Assembly (NCBI GenBank): GCA_032878915.1
Contig: JAVQMG010000103.1
Coordinates: 11,716,501-11,780,500, forward strand
Origin: Castanopsis chinensis
Lineage: Eukaryota > Streptophyta > Magnoliopsida > Fagales > Fagaceae
Length of the DNA: 64,000 nt
Direction: 5' to 3'
The number at the start of each line of letters is the position of its first letter. Position 1 is the first letter of the stretch. This document shows positions 32,282 to 43,540 of the stretch, in pieces. The position numbers and the translations under genes are program-made. The notes beneath the pieces are model-generated. The model did not search any database, was not told the origin of the DNA, and saw only the letters and a list, made by a program, of their open reading frames with translations.

Positions 32282-32859
32282 AAATGTTATTTATTATCAA
32301 ATAACAACACCAGATCTCTTATTCAATAATAAAATATTTTACTAGTTGAGTTAACTAGAACTCACTTGAAAAAGAAAATATTGATTGTACAACATTAGTC
32401 TATGCACACGTGTCTTTTATTTTATTTGAAAAATCCAATTTATTGTCCTTAAGACACCATACCTAAGTTTTTGCCCTGTTGGGCAAACCTAAAAATGTTA
32501 TGATAGTATTATTTTTTATATGAACTGGAAAATTCATACAATGCGTGAGAATTTATAATCATTATGAGATGGAGTATAACGTATAATTTATTCTCTAAAT
32601 TTTATTATAAATAATTTGTACTTCATAAAAATTATAAAAATTATAAAATTAATTTCTATCTCTCTATTTAATGTTACAAAAATATAATTTTTAAAATTCA
32701 AATTTATTATTCAAATTTCTAATTCTCTTAAGGAGATTATTATGATAATTAAAACTTATCATGTAATTACAATTGATATTACTTAAATAATTAATAGTAG
32801 TAATCTCAATCCAAACCTATCTATTCCCACTTTTAAGTAAGTGCACCACAATGAATTGA

Positions 32860-33175
32860 ATTGAACTGAATGGAGTGAAGTGAACCAAATGCCAATCCAT
32901 AATTATTAAATATAACTCAAAAAATTAATAATAATTATAATAATAAAGTGATTTAAAACCATAACTTGTGATATGTGATGTATTCCAATGTGATGGAAAT
33001 GGACAAAAATGACTGAAGTGGACCACAAAATAGACGGAATAGACTGAAGTAGACTGAATTGGATCAAATGAGCAAAATTTAACTTGAATTGACTGAAGTG
33101 GACCCAAATAGACTAAATAAGACCAAAGAGGACTAAATCGGACTAAATAGACCAAATTGGAGCGAATGGACCAAA
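32860..33175 (-). repeat. Inverted copy of the GGTCCA minisatellite
   Basis: Units such as GACTGAAGTGGACC, AGACTGAATTGGATC and GGACCAAAG repeat at 10-15 base spacing, the reverse complement of the array at 25010-25245. Confidence 0.75.
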
Positions 33176-33374
33176 GTTGCTACTTCACCAAAAAAACAAA
33201 TTATGAAAGCCACTTGCATGTAGTATTTTATATAAAAAGAAAACAGAAAGTGAAAAAAAATGAAATCTTGTTAAATTTTGGGCATTTCTATTCGAAATGT
33301 AAAGAAATACCACTTGAACTACAAGTCTTGGTATCTAATAAGAAAGTTAGAAGACTGTTCTTACTAGTTTCTTT

Positions 33375-33405
<31 letters not shown>

Positions 33406-33539
33406 GTTAGAAGATTAAGTTTTGTCTAGTGTGTTAGTGACAATACATCTTTGGGTGTATTGGGACTTTTGGTTAACATATTTTTTATGGACTTTGTAGA
33501 GTTTGTGAGTGTGGTTATACATAATTCTTATATGTAGTT

Positions 33540-34580
33540 TGATAGGCCACAAATGCGTTGACCCCTTGTGATGAATTAAGTTGATTAATTAGCCAAATTA
33601 TTAATTAATCAAAATTAACATGCAAATTGCGTGATAGCACAAACAAATTACCAATAATCTAGAGTATGCAGCGGAAAATAAATTGACACGGTGATTTGTT
33701 TACGAATGGGGAAAACCTACACAGCAAAAACCCCATTGGGTGATTTAAGGTCACCACTTCCGAAACTCCACTATTATCACAACAAGCGGTTACAAGTAAA
33801 GGAATTTTGGTACCTTACCAACCTACAGTTGAACCCTTACCCCAATACCCAATTGGACTTGTTCTGTAGTGACAGTTTCTCCTTTTGATGCACTGCTTCC
33901 AGTACGTGACTAACCAATTTGATACGTGGATCCCAGTACGCGGCTTACTCCTTTGCACAAATCCACGTACGTGACTAACTACATAACAACCCTTTGATTG
34001 TTGTAGTTGATTTGCAGCAGCTTCACATAGAAACACCAATAAGATCTTCAATGTTGGTGCAAGAAACTTTGCTTGGTTACAAAACCCAAACGCGTACAAG
34101 AAACGCAGTAAGAACTCTTTCTTCTGTAGGAGGAGGCTAGGGTTTAAAAAAAAAAACCTTATAAAGCTCTCTAGGGTTAGGTTTTTCTTTTTCCACATCC
34201 TTTAAATAAGAGCTTAATGGGCTCTTCTATTCCAAATAGGTTTACACGAACCTTGGGCTTTCCTAGTCCAATAAGAATTATACAAACCCATAAACAATTA
34301 GCCTTTTAGAGTAAAAACGTTGTTGGCTATAATCTGACTCCCGTAAGCTCGATCGATCGAGACATTTGTCGAGTTTTAATGAATCTCGACAAATCGAGAT
34401 TCTGTCGAGAAGGTATTGAGACCTACAGTTTGCACTTTTTTTGAGCAGTTCTTGAGTAATTTTCATGTCTTCAATTTAACCACTTGTAATGATCATCTTG
34501 AACCTACTTAGATTTACCTAGATACAAGTAAAATGCGTTTTATTAAAGGATATGCCAATTACATAAAAATGTCCCCAACA
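33540..34580 (-). mobile_element. Solo LTR, family A relative, TSD TAGTT
   Basis: On the minus strand it starts TGTTGGGGAC and ends GGCCTATCA. The 5-bp duplication TAGTT lies at 33535-33539 and 34581-34585. Internal landmarks match the solo LTR at 15971 in the opposite orientation (AAAACGCATTTTACTTGTA, TCTCGACAAATCGAG, CACGTACGTGACTAACT). It is 1,041 bp long with no PBS or coding sequence. It sits in the inferred intron between the first and later ANK exons. Confidence 0.9.
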
Positions 34581-34945
34581 TAGTTGATAGCAGATTTTTT
34601 TTGGTTAGTGTCCCCCCATGGATATAGACATAGTGTTTGTCGAAACCCATAAATTGTGTAGCTTACCTTTTATTAATTTACATATTTTTCATAACAAATT
34701 TTTATCAAGAATTTTCCTATAAAAATAAAAAAACCCTAGCTTATAAGGATTAAACCAAAAATTAAATTCTAAAGATGTCATCAAATGTTGTATCATTGTA
34801 TCAGCTTAAATACTAATACAAGAAGAAGCATGTTGTCATGAGTTAAAGCAATGTTGTAATTTGCCAAGACTTTTTTTTTTTTTTTTTGAGATAAAAGATT
34901 GAACAATAAAGACAAATTTGGAAGCATTATAAAGTGTAGTCATAC

Positions 34946-35408
34946 CGTACAGATCGTTGGAAAGGCAAATAAAAAAGAGCCTAGTGCTTTCCTTTCCATC
35001 TAGATGATCAAAATTAGTCACCCTGTAGAGATATCTTGCCATTTCTTTGTGTCCAATTTCAGCTGCCGTGCCAAATGGTATCAATCCAAAATTACCGCGA
35101 TACATCGGCAGTTCATTATTCTTTTCTACCATTAACTTTGCAAGCTCAACCATTCTAGATGTAGCAACATTGCCAAGGGCTATATCATGTAATTCTTTTT
35201 CTACGGCTAGTTCATCCACAGTCACGTAATCAACTAGTTCTTTCACAAAAGATGTTCATTTTCCAAGAGCCGCTACGTGAATCACTGAGTCCCCTTTTTT
35301 TGTCAATCTAGCATGAACCATGCTGCGATCTTTGTCAAGGAAGTGCTCAGCCGTTTTCCATTCACCCTTAAGCGTAGCAATAAGCAAGGTGCGGTAGTCA
35401 TCTTTTTC
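34946..35408 (-). pseudogene. Ankyrin-repeat exon of the ANK-PGG gene, unit 2, with premature stop
   Basis: The acceptor CCACAG lies right of 35408 and the donor GTATGA starts at 34945, after SNDLYG, the same junctions as the exon at 504-971. It encodes DDYRTLLIATLKGEWKTAEH, RLTKKGDSVIHVAALGK, then TGA at 35256-35258, then TSFVKELVDYVTVDELAVEK and VELAKLMVEKNNELP in the same frame. The intact twin has NKIF at the stop position. The stop removes everything after the first repeats, including the PGG domain. With the frameshift at 26.69 kb this makes two independent disabling lesions in one gene. Confidence 0.88.
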
Positions 35409-35539
35409 CTGTGGAATCAATGACGGGATTAGAAATTTATCTTTGAGAGACATATGATTTATATGAAATGTAAAACAATAATGTGCAGTTTTTTATTTTT
35501 ATTTTTTTTTGAACTTTTTCTTTTTGCTTGAAAAGTCTT

Positions 35540-37801
35540 AAGGCATATTTGGTAGACTACAATAGACGTTGTAATTTAATAGTTATTCTTATAGTTTAGT
35601 TATTCTTTAATTTGGTTATGTTTTTACTACAAGGAATAATCATTCCTTAAAAATAACTATTCTTCAAAATGAGGAATAAATATTCACCTTTAAAAGGTTG
35701 TATTAGCTATTCCTTAATAAATGCAATAATTTCAAATTTTAAAATATTTCCAAATAAAGAAACTTTTCATATACATCTAACAATTATAAAAATAAAAAAT
35801 CATAAAAAATAACACATATCTCTCTTATTATAAAATAACATTATTATTATTAACACAATGTGTTATATCATGTTGTATATGCTAGAGTGGATGCGGAAGG
35901 GGAAGCATAGAATAGGAACACCGAGAACACAAGGATTGCGTGGTTCAGTCTTGTCAGTCTACATCCATAGAGGAATCCCTTAAGAGTTACGTCTTTATTA
36001 TATAAGAGTGTAGTACAAAACCTGTGTTACAATGAACTCTAACATGAGTATATATAGGCGACTAAACCTTAGACTACTAGTACAAGTAGGAGTGGGCTTA
36101 GGCCTATTACATTGGGCTAATATATCTAATATATCTCTAACACCCTCCCTCAAACTCAAGGTGGAAGCTTAATGAAGGCTTGAGATTGGATAAGCATGAA
36201 AAGATCTCTTAAAGATGCCTTGAAGAATGCTTTTGAAGAAACCACAATGAAGAATATGCCAATTGACCAATTTTAGAGCTTCAAATGAAGAAACAAAGTC
36301 CAAAATTGGAATCTACGCGAAAAACTGAGCAAAATAGGTCATTTTGGAAATTTTGACATTTGGTCAATGGTCAACGCAAAAGTCAAACCTAAAAGGTCAA
36401 AGTCAATGGTTAGTGAAGGTCAACGATACATGGTCCGGGTCGGTTCTGGGTTTTCGGGTTGGGTCATGTACCGGACAGTAGAGACGTAGATGTCATACGA
36501 TGACGTGTACTATGACTGGCATGGACGTGTTTCCGTGGCTGCTGATGCGGAGCGACGATGTCAGCTGGTAACGTCAGATGACATCAGCTCCAGTTTTCGG
36601 TGCGTGGCAGGAGCGTGCGATGCTCACCGGCACGTGGAAGAGGATCTAGAAGCTATGGAGGCGCGTGTAATATTTTATGAGCTCCAGATTTTACAAGTTT
36701 GTAGATCGGCAGGCAAAAAGGCCATTCGAGCGACGCGTGTAACCATAGGAGGATCTGAACCTGAGAAATCTACAACGGCCCGTGGGAGATTTTCTGGAGC
36801 CAACTTTGGTGCGTGAAGGCGCGTGGATGGGCTTCGTGTGACCGGATTTCTGGGTTTTCCTCACAGGAGGCCGAGGAGCACATATACAAGGTTGATTTCG
36901 TCAAGCAAAGGCTTGATTTGTGCAGATCTAAAAGGTGAGTGGCACGGCTTGCTTGAGAGATCAGAGACAACGAGGTAGCAAAGGAGTTTCCGTGGGAGCT
37001 GTGTGATGCTTTAGACCCAAATCTAAAAGAAAGTGTGGGCATTGTTGTGGATCTGTGTTATGCGTGTAGGAATCTTTTCTGCTGTGTAGAGATGTTTGTT
37101 TAATGCCAAGAATGAAGTTTGGCTTTGATACCATGTTAAAATAACATTATTATTATTAACACAATGTGTTATATCATGTTGTATATGCTAGAGTAGTACA
37201 AAGCCTGTGTTACATCCACGGAGGAATCCCTTAAGGGGCTACATCTTTATTATATAAGAGTGTAGTACAAAGCCTGTGTTACAATGAACCCTAACATAAG
37301 TATATATAGGCAACTAAACCCTAGACTACTAGTACAAGTAGGAGTGGGCTTGGGCCTATTACATTAGGCTAATATGTCTAATATATCTCTAACATATTAC
37401 AAGTAATAATCATTCCTTAAGAATAGCTATTCTTCAAAATGAGGAATAAATATTCATTTTTAAAAGGTTGTATTAGCTATTCCTTAATAAATGCAATAAT
37501 TTCAAAATTTAATATATTTCCAACTAAATAAACTTTTCATATACATCTAACAATTATAAAAATAAAAAATCATAAAAATAACACATATCTCTCTTAAATT
37601 TAAAAATAACAATTTTTAAAGAGATATAATTGTATGAGTAAAAAATTTTCTAAAATAGATGTTAAGTTTCATTCTAATGTCATAACTTACAACCAAATTA
37701 ATAAATAAGTTTAGTTATTACATTACAACACATTTTATTCCTAGTAATAAAAATTACGATTCCTGTTGTAATCCCTATTCAGTGTACCAAGCATACTCTT
37801 A
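35540..37801. mobile_element. MITE interrupted by an LTR element
   Basis: The left end AAGGCATATTTGGTAGACTA and the right end, reverse-complemented AAGAGTATGCTTGGTACACT, are inverted and both run into GTTGTAAT/ATTACAAC-type sequence. The MITE body is split by the LTR element 35828-37394, with about 200 bp of MITE sequence present on both sides of it (35625-35827 and 37395-37597). Confidence 0.75.
35828..37394 (-). mobile_element. LTR element without gag-pol (LARD/TRIM-like)
   Basis: LTRs at 35828-36142 (315 bp) and 37134-37394 (261 bp) share AATAACATTATTATTATTAA and end TATCTCTAACA. On the minus strand the PBS TGGTATCAAAGCC lies at 37118-37133 and the purine tract (GAGTTTGAGGGAGGG) at 36143-36158. 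The roughly 1 kb interior is GC-rich for this window and has no gag, protease or RT. It contains GGTCAAAGTCAATGG-type repeats like the leader of copia-1. The right LTR carries an internal rearrangement (AGTACAAAGCCTGTGTTAC appears twice). Confidence 0.85.
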
Positions 37802-38550
37802 AAATATTGTAAAGTGGACCAAATTATGGACCAATATTTAATTTTATTGGGCATAAAAAAAAATTTAGGGTGGTCACAAATCTCTTTTTAAGAATAGACA
37901 ATGTTTATAATCAGGTATGACTGGCCAAAATTATAAGGTTATTAAAAAAACTTCAAATTATTTAAGATATTTTCAAAAAAGATTTATTATTAAATTTTTC
38001 AAAAATTTTGTGGGGACCAGGCCCTTCAGTCCTTTAATAGCTACCACACTATATGGAGTTTCAATTATCAGAGAATTGTGAACTGGAAATTTATGTATTT
38101 AATTATAATATTCTCCAATTGTCAAACTCCAAAACCAATCGAGAACTGGTCTCTATTTCAATCTGGTTAAAAACTGCAAATTCAGAAATTAAAAAAAAAA
38201 AAAAATTGAAGAGAAATAAAAAAAACCAGTAATTTAACTGTGAAAATCAAGAACCAAACTAGTAAAGTAACACGTTTCCTCATAGTGGAGCAACTTAGAA
38301 TCCAAAGTCGAAGAAATCGCTGGAAGCTGTTTGTTATAGTAGTTTCAAACCACAATTTCCAAAGTACAGAAGCACTTTTAAATGACAAGATTTAAAACAA
38401 TGAGCACAATTTGTAGAGTATCCGGTGAGGTTCATTGAGAAAATTTTCAAAAGGTTCACCTTTAAAGGAGATCAATATTGAAGGATTTCTACACGTTCTA
38501 GGATTACCGAGCAGGAAGGCGAGTTCAGAGTTCGAGAGGTTAAGGGGGTA
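37802..38550. other. AT-rich stretch, no gene seen
   Basis: No recognisable coding, RNA or repeat feature on either strand. Confidence 0.4.
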
Positions 38551-38686
38551 TTTGGTAGAACAGTTTAAATTATGTTGTTTAGGTGTTTTTAATATACGTG
38601 TAAGTAAAACAGTGTGTGGAAATATGTGTAATGTTATTTAAAATGTGAGTTATTGTGTTAAAATTCACATGCCAAACAGGCCCTAA
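38551..38686. mobile_element. Small MITE
   Basis: The left end AGGGGGTATTTGGTAGAACA and the right end, reverse-complemented AGGGCCTGTTTGGCATGTGA, are inverted; about 135 bp, non-coding. Confidence 0.6.
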
Positions 38687-39429
38687 ATGGGTTCAAGCTA
38701 GATAAAGGTTTGTACGTCGACTATGTTTCCCTTCTTTCTATAGCGACTTTCGCCGGGACTGATTTTGTCCCCATAGTGATTTTTTCAATACTATTAATAA
38801 GACGATGCCAATTTTTAGCATACCAAAATATTTTCGTACAAATTTTGAAATAACATACTCCTACCATTTAGTTTAATTTTTTTTCCTACAAAAAAGAAAA
38901 AAATGTTTAAACAATAATATTATCTCACACACAAAAGAAAAAAAAAATAGTTATTCTCAACATCCTAAAAAAAACTGATTACCTCACTTAAAAACTACTC
39001 ATTCTTATCTTGAAATTTCTATTAGTTTTTTTTTTTTTTTTTGGGTTAAATTCCTTAAAACATTCCAAATATCTATTATCTAAATTCTATATAGTTATCA
39101 CAAATTTTATAGTTATCACAAATTTTCATCCATCCATACTAATGTATATCATATTTCTTTTATTCAAATATTAAATTTTTTTTACTTGTCACAATTCTTA
39201 TCTCAATTAATAAATTCAAATGTCCTATTGGGTTTCAACTTCTTACAGTTCTCTATCTCATTTTTAAACATTATTTCACGTTACCTTACCTTCTTCTTTA
39301 AAAAAAATACACACAATTATTTATATATCATTTTTAAGCATTATAACACTAAAAAAAAACACAAATATATAAATAAAAATAACATAATTGCACACGCAAA
39401 GCGTATGATAAGTCTAGTATGTGTGCGTG

Positions 39430-39430
<1 letters not shown>

Positions 39431-39464
<34 letters not shown>
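39431..39464. repeat. (AT)n microsatellite
   Basis: A pure AT run of 34 bases. Confidence 0.95.
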
Positions 39465-39468
<4 letters not shown>

Positions 39469-39529
39469 GCTAGGAATATAATTATAAACATATATACATA
39501 TACTACCGTGTTATGTATATATAAATTTA

Positions 39530-39940
39530 TTTTTAAAAAACACGGCTATAGGAAAACCCAATGTAGGGAGCTTTAGCTGCATTTCAAAAAGCAGCCCAAA
39601 GATGGTCTATAGCCGCGTTTTAAAAAACGCAGCTACAGGTTTTAGTCTACAGCTGCATCTTTAGGTCCAGGCTATAACCGCATTTTCAACGTAGCCCAAA
39701 GAGAGTCTATAGCTGCGTTTTTTACAAAACGCAGCTATAAGTCTCGATCTATAGAGGGTGGATAAACGCAGTTATAGGGGGGCCTGGAACCGTGTTTACA
39801 AAAACGCGGCTATAGGTGACCACAGGGGCTATTGTCGCGCAGGATAGGCCTCGTTTGGAAACGCGGCTATGGAAAACACGGCTATAGCCTATGGCTTCAT
39901 TTTCCAAACACAGCTATAGCCCTTGTTTTTTGTAGTGCAT
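39530..39940. mobile_element. CACTA-like terminus with palindromic subterminal repeats
   Basis: The right end, read on the minus strand, starts CACTACAAAAAACAAGGGC, a typical CACTA-type terminus. The 400 bp inside it hold at least eight variants of TATAGCCGCGTTTT and AAAACGCAGCTATA, often as inverted pairs. No matching CACTA end is seen at the left (39530), so the element is truncated or one-ended. It shares ends and repeats with the 50340-55894 element. Confidence 0.72.
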
Positions 39941-40011
39941 GATTAACTATTAATAACAATTTAACCTTAAGAGTACATTTTCAAGCCAAGACTGAGAAAA
40001 AAAAAGACAAA

Positions 40012-41148
40012 AATGCAAAACTCATCCTCTAAGTTTCATTACTTTTCATTTTAGTCCTCTAAGTTTGAGTTTTGTTATTTCAGTCCTCTAAATTTCATTT
40101 ATTCTCAATCAAGTCCTCCCTTAACAATCTGTTAAATGTTGCCGTTATCTACCTGTTTTGTCATTTTTAAAAAATTTTAATTTTAATTTATTATTTTAAG
40201 AAAACGTTAATTAAAAAAAAAAAAAAAAAAAAGCCAGAAATTATACTAAGAAACAACGAGCATCATTGAAGAACAAAATTGAATCCCTACCTACACACTC
40301 ATTCTCAAAAACCCTTTCCTTTCCTTTCCTTCCTTCTTCTATTCAAAGCACAAAGCACAATTCGCTTTTCCTTCCTCTCCTCTCCTCTCATCTCTTCTTT
40401 CTCTTCTCTCTTATGGTTCTTTGAAATCCCTCACTTTCTTCGTGGACAAAGAACAACAGCAATGGCAGTGCAGAGGTTAGAGAGAGGCAATTTATGGAAG
40501 AGCAAGGCAATGGCTTTGCAGATTCGTCTCAAGGACCGTTTCAGAGTGTTGTCCACCGTCACCGCTGCCTCTAGGAACTGCTTTTCACCGGCGATGGAGA
40601 CAGAGACGACGGTTGCTTCTCTTCCACTATCAACCGGTGGCTCTGAAGGTTTAGAGATTTTCGCAGGGAGTCCCTGCCTTTTTCTTCTACTTTCTATCGC
40701 AAAAGAGGTTTTTTTATTTATTTATTTTTATTTTTTATTCTGGAAATCTGGAAAAGAATATGTTTAATGGGTAATGGTGAACGTATACGATGCTGTAACC
40801 ACTATGTCACTCGTGTCATAGCAAAGCCCGCCTGGGCCTTGGAAACCTACGCGCTGGCGACGAGGAGTGGGAGCGTGAGGACCAAGAGATCTGGCGAGGA
40901 CGTTCGTCCTTTCTTAGTATAATTTCTGGGTTTTTTTAATTTTTTTTTAAATTAACGTTTTCTTAAAATAATAAATTAAAATTTAAAATTTAAAAAAATG
41001 ACAAAACAGGTAGATAACGGCAACATTTAACAGATTGTTAAGGGAGGACTTGATTGAGAATAAATGACACTTAGAAGACTGAAATGACAAAACTCAAACT
41101 TAGAGGACTGAAATGAAAAGTGATGAAACTTAGAGGGATTTTTGCAAA
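40012..41148. mobile_element. Pack-MULE-like element with about 210-bp inverted repeats
   Basis: 40014-40225 and 40935-41146 are long inverted repeats (CATTTCAGTCCTCTAAGTTT, ACAAAACAGGTAGATAACGG, TTAACAGATTGTTAAGGGAG). Between them lies about 700 bp of CT-rich leader and GC-richer sequence with a 162-codon plus frame (40279-40767) containing MAVQRLERGNLWKSKAMALQ and IRLKDRFRVLSTVTAASRN. This looks like a captured 5' UTR and first exon of a host gene, which I cannot name. A 9-bp target duplication was not clear because the flanks are A-rich. Confidence 0.7.
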
Positions 41149-41174
41149 AAAAAAAAAATACTATCTTATGAAAT

Positions 41175-41470
41175 TTATGTAGAGAACAATGGAAAAAGAA
41201 TTACTGTCAAGTGGCAAAACTGTCTTGGAGTGGGACGACATTCAGCTTGAGGAAAATGGTCTGGGTTTTGCAAACTCAGTTCCACAACAATGCCTACTAA
41301 TTGTGTCAGTTTCACTGTTGACATAGCTACATTTAAAGAAGGAACTTGTATATGTAAAAAATGCACACTTGTCTCTTGGTAACCGAGGGCAAGCTGTGGA
41401 CTCACCTGAAAATTTCCAAAAATATTTCGGAGCTTATGAGGCTGAAAAGAGAGTATAAAGGGCTTGAGGT
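41175..41470 (-). pseudogene. Probable 5' exons of the unit-2 ANK gene
   Basis: The minus strand has an exon-like end GGAAATTTTCAG followed by GTGAGTCCAC near 41408-41400. Next comes HFLHIQVPSLNVAMSTVKLT, QLVGIVVELSLQNPDHFPQA and RQFCHLTVILFPLF in one frame. It corresponds to 1790-2290 in unit 1. Its distance to the ankyrin exon (about 5.8 kb here against 0.8 kb in unit 1) is explained by the transposons at 35.5-41.1 kb. Confidence 0.42.
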
Positions 41471-42383
41471 AGCTAAGAAACGAGAGAAATGGTTTGAACT
41501 AGTGTGGCAATTTGTGCTTTATATTATCGCGAAAGGAAATTAAGGAAACTCTATTCAAACCATCCAAGAACAGAGAGAATCGATTCGAATTACATCACCC
41601 GGTGGAGCACAAACTTCGGCAATTTTTTGAATCCCATTCACTAATTAAAAATCAATTTCCACTTTATGCTAGTTTTACTCATCAAGCCAACTGAGTACAT
41701 GTTCAACAACTTTCTCTTATTTTAATTAGGATAAACAACAAACTGATTCGCGTGCATCATGACCTCAGCTTTGTATACTGTTGAAATTAAAGAGAAAATA
41801 TGTTAGAGATGGAAGAGAAGAAGCGAGAACATGAAAGAGAAGGAGAGAACACAAGAAAATTATGTGGTTCAACTTGTGTTACAATAAATCCTAATTAAGT
41901 ATATGTAACTATGTGACTGTGAGCTACGCTTAACATTACATTGGCTTTACAATAGAATTGTTCCTCTTGGGTCAATACACATCAATACATAATAAACTAG
42001 TATATATTTTTAATATTCCTCTTGAAACTCAAGGTCGAAACTTGATGTTGTCTTGAGTTTGGCATATAAGCATTTGAAGAACCCTTGAAGATGCCTTGAA
42101 TGATGTTCTGAAAGTGATGACCGGATTAAATTGATGATGGATCAAGTTCAATGTGGAATCGATCTACAAGAGAGTCGGAGAATTTCCTATATATGGTGAA
42201 CCCAAAAGGGAGAGATGGGTAAATTTGAGTGATTTAGATACCTCATACAGTAGCTAAATTAAAATTTACTCAAAACATCGAGCATGATAGGTCTAGATAA
42301 AAAAGGTCAACGATGGACAATAACGGTGAAATTACAGCTAATCAACGATTCAACAACAAAAATCAAGATCCGAACTACGAACA

Positions 42384-42490
42384 TGTTTGTAGCCCAAATG
42401 GCAGCGTCCTCCACCTGCTTTATATTTTAATTCCCATGAAGTGGGTTCAAACCCACCTCCCCTCTCCCCTTCCCAAGGGCAAAAAAAATC
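42384..42490 (+). mobile_element. tRNA-derived SINE
   Basis: It begins TAGCCCAAATGGC (A-box-like), has a B-box-like GTGGGTTCAAACCCACC and ends CCTCCCCTCTCCCC plus an A-rich run. Unit 1 has only the 3' remnant of this sequence at about 3536-3567. Confidence 0.6.
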
Positions 42491-43329
42491 TAGTTAGGTA
42501 CGATTTTAACCGGGTTGCTCAAAGTTGAGCAGCCCCAGTCTTAAAGAGTCAAAGAACTAAATGGCAAGGTTGCCAAGTTTGATCTTTGAAAACCCCAAGC
42601 CTCACAAAGTTGGAAAGGATCCTCTTACTTAAATCCTCCAATATTTTCAATTTTAATCCAAATCTAGGACACGATATTTAAAAAATTCATTTTAGCCACA
42701 CAAAATTAAACAAATGTCACTTATTTCACATCTAGCTAAAAATTGGAGAGAATCTTATATATTCCCACAAGATGTTCACAAACTTTCTTCTTGGAGTCAA
42801 AACTTTGTCATTGTTGGCATTCAGGCCATCAGGTCTAGGTTTTGGAGCTTAGGATGAGAAATTTACCTAACAAACTAGGTAATGATTTAGACCCCCAAAT
42901 TTTAATTATGACTAAGTTAATTAAAGCTCATTTAACAATTAATGTGGAATATATGTGATTGAGAAAATCAGCTAAGTATGAATACTAACAACTGCATAGA
43001 TAAAAATATTGAAGCAATTTAAACGAGAAATTGACAGTACGTAAGTAAAGAGCAACAAGTCTAAGATAACACCTCATGTATTATTGAAGAGGAAAAATAG
43101 AGTACTTGTTGTAAAAACCTCTCTAACTCCAAAGTTGAATAAAAAAATATCTTAAGGAGAATCCTAAATTAGTTGATACAAAACAGCACACAAATACAAG
43201 AAATTTAAGCAAGAAATTATATAGAAATTTTTTACACCAAATAAAGCCAACATAATTACAACTTGACATAAGAGAATACTCTTAGTCCAATAAAGAAGTA
43301 GTGAGTCGAGCTCAAAACTAAAAACGTCC

Positions 43330-43540
43330 CAAAAAAATATATTAAAAAAATGCCTACTAAGCGTGCCAATTTCTTTGTTGACATAGCCGCAGTTGAAGAA
43401 GGAATATTTTTTATAAATAAAAATGATCACTAACCGAAGTCAAGATGGGGACTCTCACAACTGAGATTTCCGAGAAATATAGCTGAGCTTTTGAGACAGA
43501 AAAGAGAGTATAAAGTGGTTGAGGAAGCCAAGAAACTAGA
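43330..43540 (-). pseudogene. Further copy of the ANK 5' exon-like fragment
   Basis: It matches 41340-41500 and 5700-5790: minus strand CGGAAATCTCAG, then CTATGTCAACAAAGAAATTG and TTAGTAGGCAT. The donor is degraded (TTGTGAGAGT), and the frame has stops. Confidence 0.35.
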
